A stretch of DNA of 64,000 nucleotides from Flavobacteriales bacterium UBA852 (GTDB lineage Bacteria > Bacteroidota > Bacteroidia > Flavobacteriales_E > Vicingaceae): NCBI GenBank assembly GCA_002295925.1, contig DBGO01000003.1, forward strand, positions 49,239 to 113,238. The letters are read 5' to 3'. The stretch's first letter is position 1. The number at the start of each line of letters is the position of its first letter. Below, in pieces: positions 52,009 to 60,358 of the stretch. A program made the translations under genes and the position numbers. Under the pieces are notes generated by a model. That model was given only the letters and a program-made list of their open reading frames with translations. It ran no database searches and was not told the DNA's origin.

Positions 52009-53160
52009 TTATAAAGTTCCTCTTCGTGCTTGTTCGGCTTCAATGGATTCGAACAATGCTTTAAAGTTCCCTTTTCCGAAAGATTTTGCACCTTTACGTT
52101 GAATTATTTCATAAAACAATGTTGGGCGGTCTTCTACCGGTTTGGTGAAGATTTGCAACAAATATCCCTCTTCATCTTTATCTACCAAGATACCCAATTC
52201 TTTGAGGGTTTTTAAATCCTCGTCAATTTTACCCACACGTTCTTCAACGGTATCGTAATAACTTCCGGGAACGTAAAGGAATTCTACACCGCGTTTACGC
52301 ATTTCGCTAACAGTATGTATAATATCGTTGGTTGCAACGGCTATATGCTGGCATCCGGGACCTTCGTAAAAATCTAAATATTCCTCAATTTGCGATTTTT
52401 TCAAACCTTCAGCTGGCTCGTTAATCGGGAATTTAATACGTCCGTTGCCGTTTGCCATTACCTTACTCATCAGTGCGGTATATTGGGTAGAAATATCTTT
52501 ATCGTCAAACGTAATTAAATTGGTAAAGCCCATTACTTTGTTGTAAAACTCAGCCCATTTGTTCATTTCGCCCAAGTTTACGTTTCCAACCATATGGTCA
52601 ATATACAACAAACCTACATCTGATGGGTTATAGTCGGTTTTGTGTTCAACGTATCCGGGTAAGAATAAACCATTATAGTTTTTACGTTCTACAAACATAT
52701 GAACAGTTTCTCCGTAAGTGTAAATACCTGAGCGTACCACATATCCGTTTTCATCTTCTTCTTTTGTGGGCTCCATATACGATTTTGCTCCTCGCTTGGT
52801 AGCTTCTTCCCACGCTTTTGTGGCATCTTCTACCCAAAGCGCTATTACTTTAACACCATCGCCGTGTTTTACGATATGTTCATTGATTGGATTTTTAGAA
52901 TTAAGTGGAGTTGTCAGCACTAAACGAATTTTGCCTTGCTTTAATACATACGAGGCAACTTCGCGTTCGCCGGTTTCCAATCCTTTGTAAGCAAAATCTT
53001 GAAAGCCAAAGGCGGTTTTGTAAAAATAGGCCGCTTGTTTGGCATTGCCTACATAAAATTCTACATAATCGGTTCCCAATATAGGGAAAGTATCTTCTGC
53101 ATCAGGAAATACTATTTCAAATCCTTCTTGATATACATCTTTTAATTTATCTTTTTCCAT
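52009..53160 (-). CDS. hpd: 4-Hydroxyphenylpyruvate dioxygenase
   Basis: A 383-residue Fe(II) enzyme that makes homogentisate from 4-hydroxyphenylpyruvate in tyrosine breakdown. Two VOC-fold halves are visible: DYVEFYVGNAKQAAYFYKTA near the N-terminus, and the catalytic half with YIDHMVGNVNLGEMNKWAEF (first iron His), GPGCQHIAVATNDIIHTVSE (second His) and ERPTLFYEIIQR-like RPTLFYEIIQRKGAKSFGKG (iron Glu). C-terminal GNFKALFESIEAEQARRG is also typical. It lies 35 bases downstream of hmgA. Confidence 0.96.
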   Translation of the reverse strand: MEKDKLKDVYQEGFEIVFPDAEDTFPILGTDYVEFYVGNAKQAAYFYKTAFGFQDFAYKGLETGEREVASYVLKQGKIRLVLTTPLNSKNPINEHIVKHGDGVKVIALWVEDATKAWEEATKRGAKSYMEPTKEEDENGYVVRSGIYTYGETVHMFVERKNYNGLFLPGYVEHKTDYNPSDVGLLYIDHMVGNVNLGEMNKWAEFYNKVMGFTNLITFDDKDISTQYTALMSKVMANGNGRIKFPINEPAEGLKKSQIEEYLDFYEGPGCQHIAVATNDIIHTVSEMRKRGVEFLYVPGSYYDTVEERVGKIDEDLKTLKELGILVDKDEEGYLLQIFTKPVEDRPTLFYEIIQRKGAKSFGKGNFKALFESIEAEQARRGTL

Positions 53161-53195
53161 AATATTCTTTTTTTTATAAAATTACAACTTAATTA

Positions 53196-54356
53196 TTATT
53201 CTTCCAACCACGATTTGTAATAACCGGGTTGTTCAATTTCCAAAGCTTGTGCCGTAACCATTAATGGTTTGAACGTATCAACCATTACGGCAAGTTCTTC
53301 GGTTTCTTTTTGTCCGATGCTGCGTTCCATTGCTCCGGGATGTGGTCCGTGAGGAATGCCTGCCGGATGTAAGGTGATTTGTCCTTTTTCAATATTGTTT
53401 CGGCTCATAAAATCACCATCTACATAATACAATACTTCATCCGAGTCGATGTTGCTGTGGTTGTATGGTGCAGGAATTGCCTGAGGATGGTAATCGTATA
53501 AACGAGGAACAAAAGAACAGATGACAAATGCATCGGTTTCAAAAGTTTGATGAATGGGCGGAGGCAAATGCACCCGACCGGTTATAGGTTCAAAATCAAA
53601 AATTGAAAAGGCGTAAGGGAAGTTGTATCCGTCCCAACCAACTACATCAAACGGATGATAAGCATACACATATTCGTGGATAACATCTTCTTTTTTTACT
53701 TTAATCAGAAAATCGCCTTTTTCATCAATTGTTTCCAATTCGTGCGGCGGACGAATATCGCGCTCGCAAAAGGGTGAGTGTTCCAATAATTGACCGAACC
53801 AATTGCGATAGCGTTTTGGTGTATATACCGGACGTCGCGATTCTACAATAAATAATCGGTTGTCTTCGGTATCAAAATCAATTTGATAAATCATTCCGCG
53901 AGGAATAACCAAATAATCGCCATATTTAAAGTCTATATTTCCTAAAAATGTGCGCAATTTTCCGCTTCCTTTATGCACAAAAATCACCTCGTCGGAGTCG
54001 GCATTTTTGTAAAAATATTCGCGCAACGATTTTCTTGGCGATGCCAATACAATTTGCACGTCGCTGTTTACCAAAACCGGTGTTCGACTGTCTAAAAAGT
54101 CGTCTTTTGGCGGCACTTCAAAACCTTTTAACGATAAAGGTTTCATATTTTTAGCCACGGCAATTTCCGGCGCAACCGAATAAGAGTTTTTTATTTCTTT
54201 AATTTGTGTAGGACGATGCAAATGATACATCAAACACGACATTCCGTCAAATCCAATGGTGCCGAAAAGTTCTTCGTAATAAAATTTGCCTTCGGGACTT
54301 TTAAATACGGTATGACGTTTATGCGGTATTTTTCCTAATTTATGATAAAAAGGCAT
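53196..54356 (-). CDS. hmgA: Homogentisate 1,2-dioxygenase
   Basis: A 386-residue Fe(II) cupin enzyme that opens the homogentisate ring to maleylacetoacetate. Typical blocks: GTIGFDGMSCLMYHLHRPTQ, DEVIFVHKGSGKLRTFLGNI, GDYLVIPRGMIYQIDFD, and the iron-site region ITLHPAGIPHGPHPGAMERS with its His and Glu. Shorter than the 445-residue human enzyme, as in Bacteroidota forms. With hpd directly downstream it gives two consecutive steps of tyrosine catabolism; maleylacetoacetate isomerase and fumarylacetoacetase are not in the window. Confidence 0.96.
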   Translation of the reverse strand: MPFYHKLGKIPHKRHTVFKSPEGKFYYEELFGTIGFDGMSCLMYHLHRPTQIKEIKNSYSVAPEIAVAKNMKPLSLKGFEVPPKDDFLDSRTPVLVNSDVQIVLASPRKSLREYFYKNADSDEVIFVHKGSGKLRTFLGNIDFKYGDYLVIPRGMIYQIDFDTEDNRLFIVESRRPVYTPKRYRNWFGQLLEHSPFCERDIRPPHELETIDEKGDFLIKVKKEDVIHEYVYAYHPFDVVGWDGYNFPYAFSIFDFEPITGRVHLPPPIHQTFETDAFVICSFVPRLYDYHPQAIPAPYNHSNIDSDEVLYYVDGDFMSRNNIEKGQITLHPAGIPHGPHPGAMERSIGQKETEELAVMVDTFKPLMVTAQALEIEQPGYYKSWLEE

Positions 54357-54569
54357 AATGCGTTGTTTTAAAGGTTAAACTTATTAAAATGATTAAGCAA
54401 TTTTGAGTTTGAAAGATGAAAACTCATTCCGGATTACGCTTGGTAATTTGCTTGATATTTATAACAAATAGCATATTTGAATTGCTTGTTCTCAAATTTA
54501 AGCATTTTTTATTGCTTTTAAAACTGATTTTCGTCAGTGTTTGCTAATTCAATTTTTATATATAGATGC

Positions 54570-55403
54570 TTATTTAAGATTTTCTGACAGCCAAGGCATT
54601 ACATTGGTTATAAAGCTTGGTCCGTGATGTGCAATAAAATCATTTTTACTTGGTGTAATAATAATTTTACGGTCTTTTACAGCAGGTAACTCACCCAATC
54701 TTCGTGAAGTGAAATATTTTACCAATTCGTCGATAGTTCGGTTTTTACTCGAAAACATTTTGGGCTCATAAATGATATAATCTATTGGTTTTGAAAGGAT
54801 TTGCTCGCTCGTAGGTGTTAGCCATTCGCAATTTTCATCTTGAAAAATATGGTTTATTCCCAACCAGCGAAAGGCGTCAGTAATGTAGCTGTAACGCCCA
54901 AAACTAACCGGACCGCCCAAATCAATTTCCAAATAAACCGTAGGAGAGTTTTTGTTTTCTTTTGGTGTAAAAGCATTGAGTTGCCGTGTGTATTCTTTCT
55001 GTAATACTGTGGCTTTTTCGGGCACCCCTAAAGCTACTCCAAGTTCTGCTGCAGAAGCTATTATTGCCGAAACCGTTGGCGGCAAAGCAAAGGTATATAC
55101 ATTGTATTTTTCGGAAAGTTTTAGAGCAAAATCGCGTTGATACCCCGTAGTGGTAAGAATAATATCAGGGTTTATTTCTTTTAACAAGTTTTCTTTTATG
55201 TTTTGATAAGCCCCAATAACAGGAACTTTTTTTCGCCAATCAAAAGGGTGAACACAATAAGTGCTTACGGCTTTTAATTTACCGGACAAACCAAGTGCGT
55301 GAACAACTTCTGTTGCCGTAGGACTTAAACTGACAATTTTCTCTATTTTGTCGGGCAACGTTAGCTCTGTGCCAAGTGATTCACAAAAAACTTTTCGCAT
55401 CAA
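54570..55403 (-). CDS. BtuF-like helical-backbone binding protein without signal peptide
   Basis: A 277-residue protein of the periplasmic-binding-protein-like II/III class (cobalamin/ferrisiderophore receptors, COG0614 type): IVSLSPTATEVVHALGLSGK, EINPDIILTTTGYQRDFALK, ASAAELGVALGVPEKATVLQ, VYLEIDLGGPVSFGRYSYIT, AVKDRKIIITPSKNDFIAHH. It starts MMRKVFCESLGTELTLPDKI with no hydrophobic signal, so it seems cytosolic, which is unusual for the fold. Its start overlaps the hldD stop by 4 bases. No BtuC/D-type transporter is nearby. Possible uses are intracellular cobalamin or metal-chelate binding; unproven. Confidence 0.85.
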   Translation of the reverse strand: MMRKVFCESLGTELTLPDKIEKIVSLSPTATEVVHALGLSGKLKAVSTYCVHPFDWRKKVPVIGAYQNIKENLLKEINPDIILTTTGYQRDFALKLSEKYNVYTFALPPTVSAIIASAAELGVALGVPEKATVLQKEYTRQLNAFTPKENKNSPTVYLEIDLGGPVSFGRYSYITDAFRWLGINHIFQDENCEWLTPTSEQILSKPIDYIIYEPKMFSSKNRTIDELVKYFTSRRLGELPAVKDRKIIITPSKNDFIAHHGPSFITNVMPWLSENLK

Positions 55404-56365
55404 TAATATTTATTGGGAATAAGGTAATTTTTTACGTAATCTTCAACGCCTTTTTCCAATGTGTGAAACGGCTTTTTATATCCCGAATTGATGAGTTTTG
55501 TCATATTGGCTTCGGTAAAATATTGATACTTGTCGCGAATGTCTTCGGGTGTGGGAATAAAAGAAATATTTTCGGGTTTATCCATTGCCTTAAAAGTTGC
55601 TTTGGTTAAATCCAAAAAAGTTCGTGCTTTTCCGGAACCTAAATTATACAATCCCGATTCCGGACGGTTATTCATTAAATAATCAATTACGCTAACAACA
55701 TCTTTTACATAAACAAAATCGCGCATTTGTTCACCGTCTTTGTATTTGGGGTTGTGCGAAGCAAACAACTTCATGCCGCCCGTTTTTGATATTTGGTTAA
55801 AGGCATGAAAAATAACGGATGCCATGCGCCCTTTGTGGTATTCGTTTGGTCCGTAAACATTAAAAAACTTCAATCCTGCCCAAAATACAGGTTGTTCACT
55901 TTGTTTAATTGCCCATTTGTCAAAATCGTTTTTCGATTCACCGTAAGGATTTAACGGTTTAAGTTTTTCAATTATCTCATGATTGTCGTCATAGCCATGT
56001 TCTCCCATTCCGTAAGTTGCCGCGGATGAGGCGTAAATCAATGGAATACCATATTCAACAGCTTTTTGCCATACTTTTTTGGAGTAGTTCAGGTTTAATT
56101 CGTCAAATATTTCTTTGTTAAACTCGGTGGTATCGGTACGTGCCCCCAAATGAATGATGAAATCAATATTGTTGGCATTATTATCTATCCATTCAAAAAA
56201 ATTATTTCTGTGCACTTGTGCTGAGATGCTTTTACCTTCAAGGTTTTTGTTTTTGTTTTCGTTGGAAAAATCATCCACTACAACAACATCGTTATGACCA
56301 TGTTGGTTTAAATAACTGACCATACAACTACCTATAAATCCTGCGGCACCGGTTACAACTATCAT
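55400..56365 (-). CDS. hldD: ADP-L-glycero-D-manno-heptose-6-epimerase
   Basis: A 321-residue NAD(P)-dependent SDR enzyme giving the heptose used in the LPS inner core. GxxGxxG in VVTGAAGFIGSCMVSYLNQH; catalytic S-Y-K: ASSAATYGMGEHGYDD and NPYGESKNDFDKWA; and GRMASVIFHAFNQI with GEQMRDFVYVKDVVSVIDYL, which are typical of HldD rather than GalE. Overlaps mqnD by 4 bases upstream and the BtuF-like gene by 4 bases downstream, so it is embedded in a coupled operon. Confidence 0.95.
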   Translation of the reverse strand: MIVVTGAAGFIGSCMVSYLNQHGHNDVVVVDDFSNENKNKNLEGKSISAQVHRNNFFEWIDNNANNIDFIIHLGARTDTTEFNKEIFDELNLNYSKKVWQKAVEYGIPLIYASSAATYGMGEHGYDDNHEIIEKLKPLNPYGESKNDFDKWAIKQSEQPVFWAGLKFFNVYGPNEYHKGRMASVIFHAFNQISKTGGMKLFASHNPKYKDGEQMRDFVYVKDVVSVIDYLMNNRPESGLYNLGSGKARTFLDLTKATFKAMDKPENISFIPTPEDIRDKYQYFTEANMTKLINSGYKKPFHTLEKGVEDYVKNYLIPNKYY

Positions 56366-57219
56366 GATAAAATATTTTTTGGTTCTACAAATAAATTTTT
56401 GTTATACGAAGATATCAATCCTTTTTTTATGGCAAAGTCAAACATGAATTTTATTGCTTCTTTGCCTGTTTTTCCTAAGTCAACCGAATATTCGTTTACA
56501 TACAAATCAATATGCTTTTGCATTACATTTGCATCCATTTCTTGTGCATTTTCTTTTATAAAAGGCAAGGCATATTGTGGGTTTTGGTATGCGAAATTTA
56601 TGCTTTCGCGAATTAATTCATCAATATCTTGTTGCACATCAATAGGTAGGTTTCTTTTTATGGCAATCCCTCCCAAAGGAATAAGTTGTCGGGTTTCGGT
56701 TTCCCAAAATTCTCCTAAATCAATGATTTTTTCCAATCCTTTTTCGTGATAAGTAAATCGGTTCTCATGAATTATTACACCGGCATCAACTTTATCTTCG
56801 AGTACGGCATTTTCAATATCCGAAAACAAATATTCTATGGTATTAAGGTTTTTGCCAAAAGCGGCTTGTAATAAAAAATTTGCCGTGGTAAATTTTCCGG
56901 GAATTGCAATTAGAGCTTGTTCAATGTTTTTCTCTATTTCTTCCCGTTTTTCTTTTTTGGCAATCAGCAATGGTCCCACGCCGGAACCCAGTGCACTTCC
57001 TGAAGTTAAAAAAACATAACTTCCGGTAAGATAAGCTCCGGCGTGATAGCTGAGCTTGGTAATATCTAAATGTGTATCAAAAGCTTTTTGATTTAAAGCT
57101 TCTACATCATCTAATTCTACTTCAAAGGAATATCCTCTTGTGTCAATGCGTTGATGAATAAGTGCATCGAATATAAATGTGTCGTTTGGACATGGAGAAA
57201 AACCAAGCGAAAGTTTCAT
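56362..57219 (-). CDS. mqnD: 1,4-Dihydroxy-6-naphthoate synthase (futalosine pathway)
   Basis: A 285-residue enzyme of the futalosine route to menaquinone, converting cyclic de-hypoxanthine futalosine to 1,4-dihydroxy-6-naphthoate. Conserved N-terminal block MKLSLGFSPCPNDTFIFDAL, then DVEALNQKAFDTHLDITKLS, GSALGSGVGPLLIAKK, and VIIHENRFTYHEKGLEKIID. Fold is of the periplasmic-binding-protein type but without a signal peptide, as expected. Implies mqnA/B/C elsewhere. It starts 9 bases after the bacilliredoxin gene. Confidence 0.96.
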   Translation of the reverse strand: MKLSLGFSPCPNDTFIFDALIHQRIDTRGYSFEVELDDVEALNQKAFDTHLDITKLSYHAGAYLTGSYVFLTSGSALGSGVGPLLIAKKEKREEIEKNIEQALIAIPGKFTTANFLLQAAFGKNLNTIEYLFSDIENAVLEDKVDAGVIIHENRFTYHEKGLEKIIDLGEFWETETRQLIPLGGIAIKRNLPIDVQQDIDELIRESINFAYQNPQYALPFIKENAQEMDANVMQKHIDLYVNEYSVDLGKTGKEAIKFMFDFAIKKGLISSYNKNLFVEPKNILS

Positions 57220-57228
57220 GATTTAACT

Positions 57229-57639
57229 TTAGCAAAATTCGTCGTATGCCATTTTTAAGTTTTCGGCAATCATTTCGGCGGTTCTGCCTTCAATATGATG
57301 ACGCTCTAAAAAGTGCACTAACTTGCCGTCTTTAAAAAGGGCAATACTTGGAGAAGAAGGCGGAAAAGGCAACATATATTTTCTTGCTTGTGCAGTAGCT
57401 TCACCATCAACGCCGGCAAATACAGTTCCTAAATGATCTGGTTTTTTATCTCCTGTTAACGAAGCAATTGCTCCCGGACGTGCAGAACCTGCTGCGCATC
57501 CGCAAACGGAATTAACCACGATAAGGGATGTTCCGGGTTGTTTTAAAAATTCATCTACTTCTTCGGGAGTTGTAAGTTGAGTAAAGCCGTGTTGTGTTAA
57601 TTCGGCTTTCATGGGTTGTACAATTTCTTCGGGATACAT
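57229..57639 (-). CDS. BrxA/BrxB-family bacilliredoxin
   Basis: A 136-residue thioredoxin-fold protein with the CGC motif VVNSVCGCAAGSARPGA (Cys46, Cys48) near the N-terminus of a helix, and the C-terminal HHIEGRTAEMIAENLKMAYD. In Firmicutes, BrxA/B remove bacillithiol from proteins; Bacteroidota members presumably do similar thiol chemistry, and some make bacillithiol. It is first in a minus-strand operon with mqnD, hldD and the BtuF-like gene. Confidence 0.94.
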   Translation of the reverse strand: MYPEEIVQPMKAELTQHGFTQLTTPEEVDEFLKQPGTSLIVVNSVCGCAAGSARPGAIASLTGDKKPDHLGTVFAGVDGEATAQARKYMLPFPPSSPSIALFKDGKLVHFLERHHIEGRTAEMIAENLKMAYDEFC

Positions 57640-57790
57640 AATATTTCGATTTTTGTTTTTTCAAAATTACGTTTAATTTACAAAATAAATGTTTGCCCGG
57701 TTACAATTAACTTTAATTAGAATTTGAAAAACGATTTATGCTGAGATTCACTGATTCCCAAAATGATATTTGTTTTGGTATAGAAATTAA

Positions 57791-57820
57791 AAAAGCCCCA
57801 TCAAAAAATGAAAGGGCTTA
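57791..57820 (-). terminator. Terminator after tRNA-Asn
   Basis: Outer stem AAGCCC/GGGCTT (57793-57798 with 57814-57819) with an inner CAT/ATG pairing and a bulge. On the minus strand it is followed by a T-run. It lies just downstream of tRNA-Asn. Confidence 0.65.
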
Positions 57821-57826
57821 GGATAG

Positions 57827-57900
57827 CTCCCCCGGCTGGGCTCGAACCAGCGACACCCTGATTAACAGTCAGGTGCTCTAACCAACTGAGCTACGGAGGA
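57827..57900 (-). tRNA. tRNA-Asn (anticodon GUU)
   Basis: Minus strand, 74 bases including discriminator G. Acceptor TCCTCCG pairs with CGGGGGA (one T-G). D arm GCTC/GAGC, anticodon stem CCTGA/TCAGG around the loop CTGTTAA with anticodon GTT, T arm GCTGG/CCAGC around TTCGAGC. No CCA is encoded. A single isolated tRNA gene. Confidence 0.95.
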
Positions 57901-57977
57901 ATATTTGTAATGTGTTTTGAACTTTCCCAAAACTGCTTTGTTGAGCAAATCGGGGCTGCAATATTAAGAATAAAGTC

Positions 57978-57985
57978 TATATTTG
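57978..57985 (+). promoter_or_regulatory. Possible -7 element for the PfkB-family kinase gene
   Basis: TATATTTG is an exact TAnnTTTG match, 27 bases before the ATG at 58013. A good -33 TTG is not seen. Confidence 0.35.
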
Positions 57986-58012
57986 CAAAAAAATATTTTA
58001 AAAAAATTATTC

Positions 58013-58945
58013 ATGAGTTTATTAGCAATTGGAACAGTGGCTTTTGATGCCATAGAAACCCCATTCGGGAAAACCGATAAAATTATCGGAGGAGCGTGTA
58101 CATACATTTCGCTATCAGCTTCTTACTTTGTAAAAAATGTAAACATTGTTTCTGTTGTGGGAGGTGATTTTCCCGAAGAAGGTAAAAAAATGTTGGAAGA
58201 CAGAGGTGTGAATTTGGATGGTTTGGAAGTTTTGCCCGATAAAAAAACATTTTTCTGGAAAGGTCGTTATCACGAAGATTTAAATACTCGCGATACATTG
58301 GATACACAATTGAATGTATTGTTGGATTTTGACCCTAAAATACCCAATCATTACCAAGGTGCAGAGTTTTTAATGGTAGGAAATTTAGACCCGCGTATTC
58401 AAAAAAAGGTGATTGAAGGATTAGTTGAGCGTCCGAAATTGATTGTAATGGATACTATGAATTTTTGGATGGAAACCGCTCTTCCCGAATTAAAAAGCAC
58501 CATTTCCATGGTTGATGTGTTGTCTGTAAATGACGAAGAAGCACGACTGTTAACCGGTGAATATTCGTTGGTAAAAGCCGCTCAAAAAATTATGGCTATG
58601 GGTCCTGAATATTTAATTATCAAAAAAGGAGAACATGGAGCATTATTGTTCCACAAGAACAAAGTTTTTTACGCACCTGCTTTACCATTGGAAGAAGTTT
58701 TTGACCCTACCGGTGCGGGCGATACTTTTGCCGGAGGTTTTATAGGTTATTTGGCTGAAACAAAAGATATTTCGTTTGACAATATGAAGCGAGCCGTTAT
58801 TTACGGAAGTGCCATGGCAAGTTTTTGTGTAGAAAAATTTGGCACCGAGCGTTTACAAAATCTTACGCAAGAAGAAATTGAGCAACGCGTACATGAGTTT
58901 ATCAATTTAGTTCAATTTGATATTTCGTTAATCGATACGGAATAA
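58013..58945 (+). CDS. PfkB-family carbohydrate kinase
   Basis: A 310-residue ribokinase-like sugar or nucleoside kinase. Start chosen at ATG 58013 (MSLLAIGTVAFDAIETPFGK); a longer TTG-start frame overlaps the promoter motif and adds non-family sequence. Landmarks: GGACTYISLSASYFVKNVNI (substrate-side Gly pair), VSVVGGDFPEEGKKMLEDRG, and the ATP/catalytic motif PTGAGDTFAGGFIGYLAE with the catalytic Asp. The substrate is unknown. The 3' end overlaps the convergent lipoprotein gene by 18 bases. Confidence 0.9.
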   Translation: MSLLAIGTVAFDAIETPFGKTDKIIGGACTYISLSASYFVKNVNIVSVVGGDFPEEGKKMLEDRGVNLDGLEVLPDKKTFFWKGRYHEDLNTRDTLDTQLNVLLDFDPKIPNHYQGAEFLMVGNLDPRIQKKVIEGLVERPKLIVMDTMNFWMETALPELKSTISMVDVLSVNDEEARLLTGEYSLVKAAQKIMAMGPEYLIIKKGEHGALLFHKNKVFYAPALPLEEVFDPTGAGDTFAGGFIGYLAETKDISFDNMKRAVIYGSAMASFCVEKFGTERLQNLTQEEIEQRVHEFINLVQFDISLIDTE

Positions 58946-59707
58946 ATTCACTCCCGAATCATTGAAAGGACCGTCTATCAGGCGGTTGTTTTCATCCAAT
59001 AATTGCAGGCGAACGGAATGTTCGCCTTTTTTTAACCCTGAAATTTGGTAAGCCATCCACTTTGTAATGATGAAATCGGTGTTGTCAATTGTGGCTTTTA
59101 CTTTAAAATTGTGATTTTCGAGGTTGGTATTTATCAGTAAAAAGTCTAAATTTTCTGAGTATTTATTGGGCGAAAAATAGAGTAAATGCGGTTGTTTTTC
59201 ATTAAAATAATCATCATGATTGCCTAAAATAATATTTTTTAAAATAATGCCCGAAGGTTGTTTCACAATGGTGAAATTTTCATCGGTTAAAAAACATACC
59301 ATAAGGTTATTTCCGTCAAGCAAATCTAAGGAAACCTTGTTTTGGTTAGCTTGGTAAAGTGCTCCGTTCAGAAAAACAAAAATGTGGTAATTTTCAATCC
59401 CCGAAACAGAAAAAGACAATTGGTTTTCACCTTCCAAAAAAGTTTCTGTTTCTAACTTAAGCGTGGCTTTCTCGGTAATTTGGTTGTTGTAGGGCGTCAA
59501 TGTGATGCCATTTTGCGTAAAAGATTCGATTTGTTCTTTTTCCGATTTGGGGGCAATAATCACGGACTTATTTTCATCAATGTGCGACGGTTTAAGCAAA
59601 GTGTCTGAGATGGGTAATTTTGTTTCTTTTTTTTCGTCTTTGCCGGGTTGGTCGCCACAAGAAATAATAATAAAAAGGGTAAAGAATATGTAAATAATCC
59701 TATTCAA
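58928..59707 (-). CDS. Lipoprotein of unknown function
   Basis: A 259-residue protein with lipoprotein signal (IFFTLFIIISCGDQPGKD, Cys at about residue 17). It appears all-beta, with a C-terminal block AYQISGLKKGEHSVRLQLLD followed by DGPFNDSGVNLFRID that recurs in Bacteroidota envelope proteins of unknown role, according to my recall. It overlaps the biotin carrier gene upstream by 8 bases, so the two are cotranscribed, and its 3' end overlaps the PfkB gene by 18 bases. No enzymatic motif seen. Confidence 0.75.
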   Translation of the reverse strand: MNRIIYIFFTLFIIISCGDQPGKDEKKETKLPISDTLLKPSHIDENKSVIIAPKSEKEQIESFTQNGITLTPYNNQITEKATLKLETETFLEGENQLSFSVSGIENYHIFVFLNGALYQANQNKVSLDLLDGNNLMVCFLTDENFTIVKQPSGIILKNIILGNHDDYFNEKQPHLLYFSPNKYSENLDFLLINTNLENHNFKVKATIDNTDFIITKWMAYQISGLKKGEHSVRLQLLDENNRLIDGPFNDSGVNLFRID

Positions 59708-60218
59708 ATCGAATTAAAATTTGGTTTTTATCCACAGCAACTCCTTGCTCAATGCAAATTTCTTTTACAACGCCCTCGGTTGGTGATTTTAAGGCATTTT
59801 CCATTTTCATGGCTTCTAAAATCAAAAGTGTGTCGCCTTTGTTTACTTCTTGCCCAACTGATGCTTCAATTGCCAATACAATACCCGGCATAGGTGCTTT
59901 TATTTCCGAAATTTTGGATGATGCCAAATTTTCCAAGCCCAACTCTTTCAATAATTGGTCAAATTGGTCTTTCAGTTCAAATTTATATTTTTCTCCATTT
60001 ACTTTTATAAAGTAATTTTTTTCTTCAGGATGAGCACTCAAAATTTCTACATTGTACGATTTGTTGTCTTTAATTACATGAAAAGTGCGGTCGTTTATTT
60101 TTTCAATGTCAACAGAAAAGGGGTTATCGTTGATAGCTCCTGAAGTTTGGTCTTTCCAAGAAATGGCATATTCTTTTTTTGTTTCCGTATTAATTGCCGT
60201 CAGTTGATTATTTTTCAT
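59700..60218 (-). CDS. Biotin carboxyl carrier protein-like subunit
   Basis: A 172-residue protein from ATG 60218 (a TTG start eight codons upstream is less likely). The C-terminal 70 residues are a biotinyl domain: KAPMPGIVLAIEASVGQEVN, then LLILEAMKMENAL with the biotinylated Lys at about residue 138. The N-terminal 100 residues are a beta-rich linker domain found with acyl-CoA carboxylase carriers in Bacteroidota. No biotin carboxylase or carboxyltransferase is next to it, so the partner enzyme is elsewhere. Overlaps the lipoprotein gene by 8 bases. Confidence 0.9.
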   Translation of the reverse strand: MKNNQLTAINTETKKEYAISWKDQTSGAINDNPFSVDIEKINDRTFHVIKDNKSYNVEILSAHPEEKNYFIKVNGEKYKFELKDQFDQLLKELGLENLASSKISEIKAPMPGIVLAIEASVGQEVNKGDTLLILEAMKMENALKSPTEGVVKEICIEQGVAVDKNQILIRFE

Positions 60219-60358
60219 TGTCGGGTTGTTTTCTTCATCCAAAAATAAAAATATTTATTGAATTGGTTTGGGCAAAACTGATAAAAGTCATAGAAGCAGA
60301 GCAACGGAAAACAGAAAAAAATCACTACATTTAACCACCTAATAAAAATTTAAAGAAT

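Noticed and set aside
51672..52091. A 139-residue minus-strand frame spanning the histidine kinase end, terminator and hpd end
   Set aside because: It crosses a terminator and two well-supported genes, and shows no family motif.
54357..54569. Possible riboswitch or small RNA upstream of hmgA
   Set aside because: The gap is AT-rich with only weak inverted repeats; no known riboswitch core was recognised.
57983..58012. TTG-start extension of the PfkB kinase
   Set aside because: It overlaps the TATATTTG promoter element and adds residues not typical of the family; ATG at 58013 fits better.
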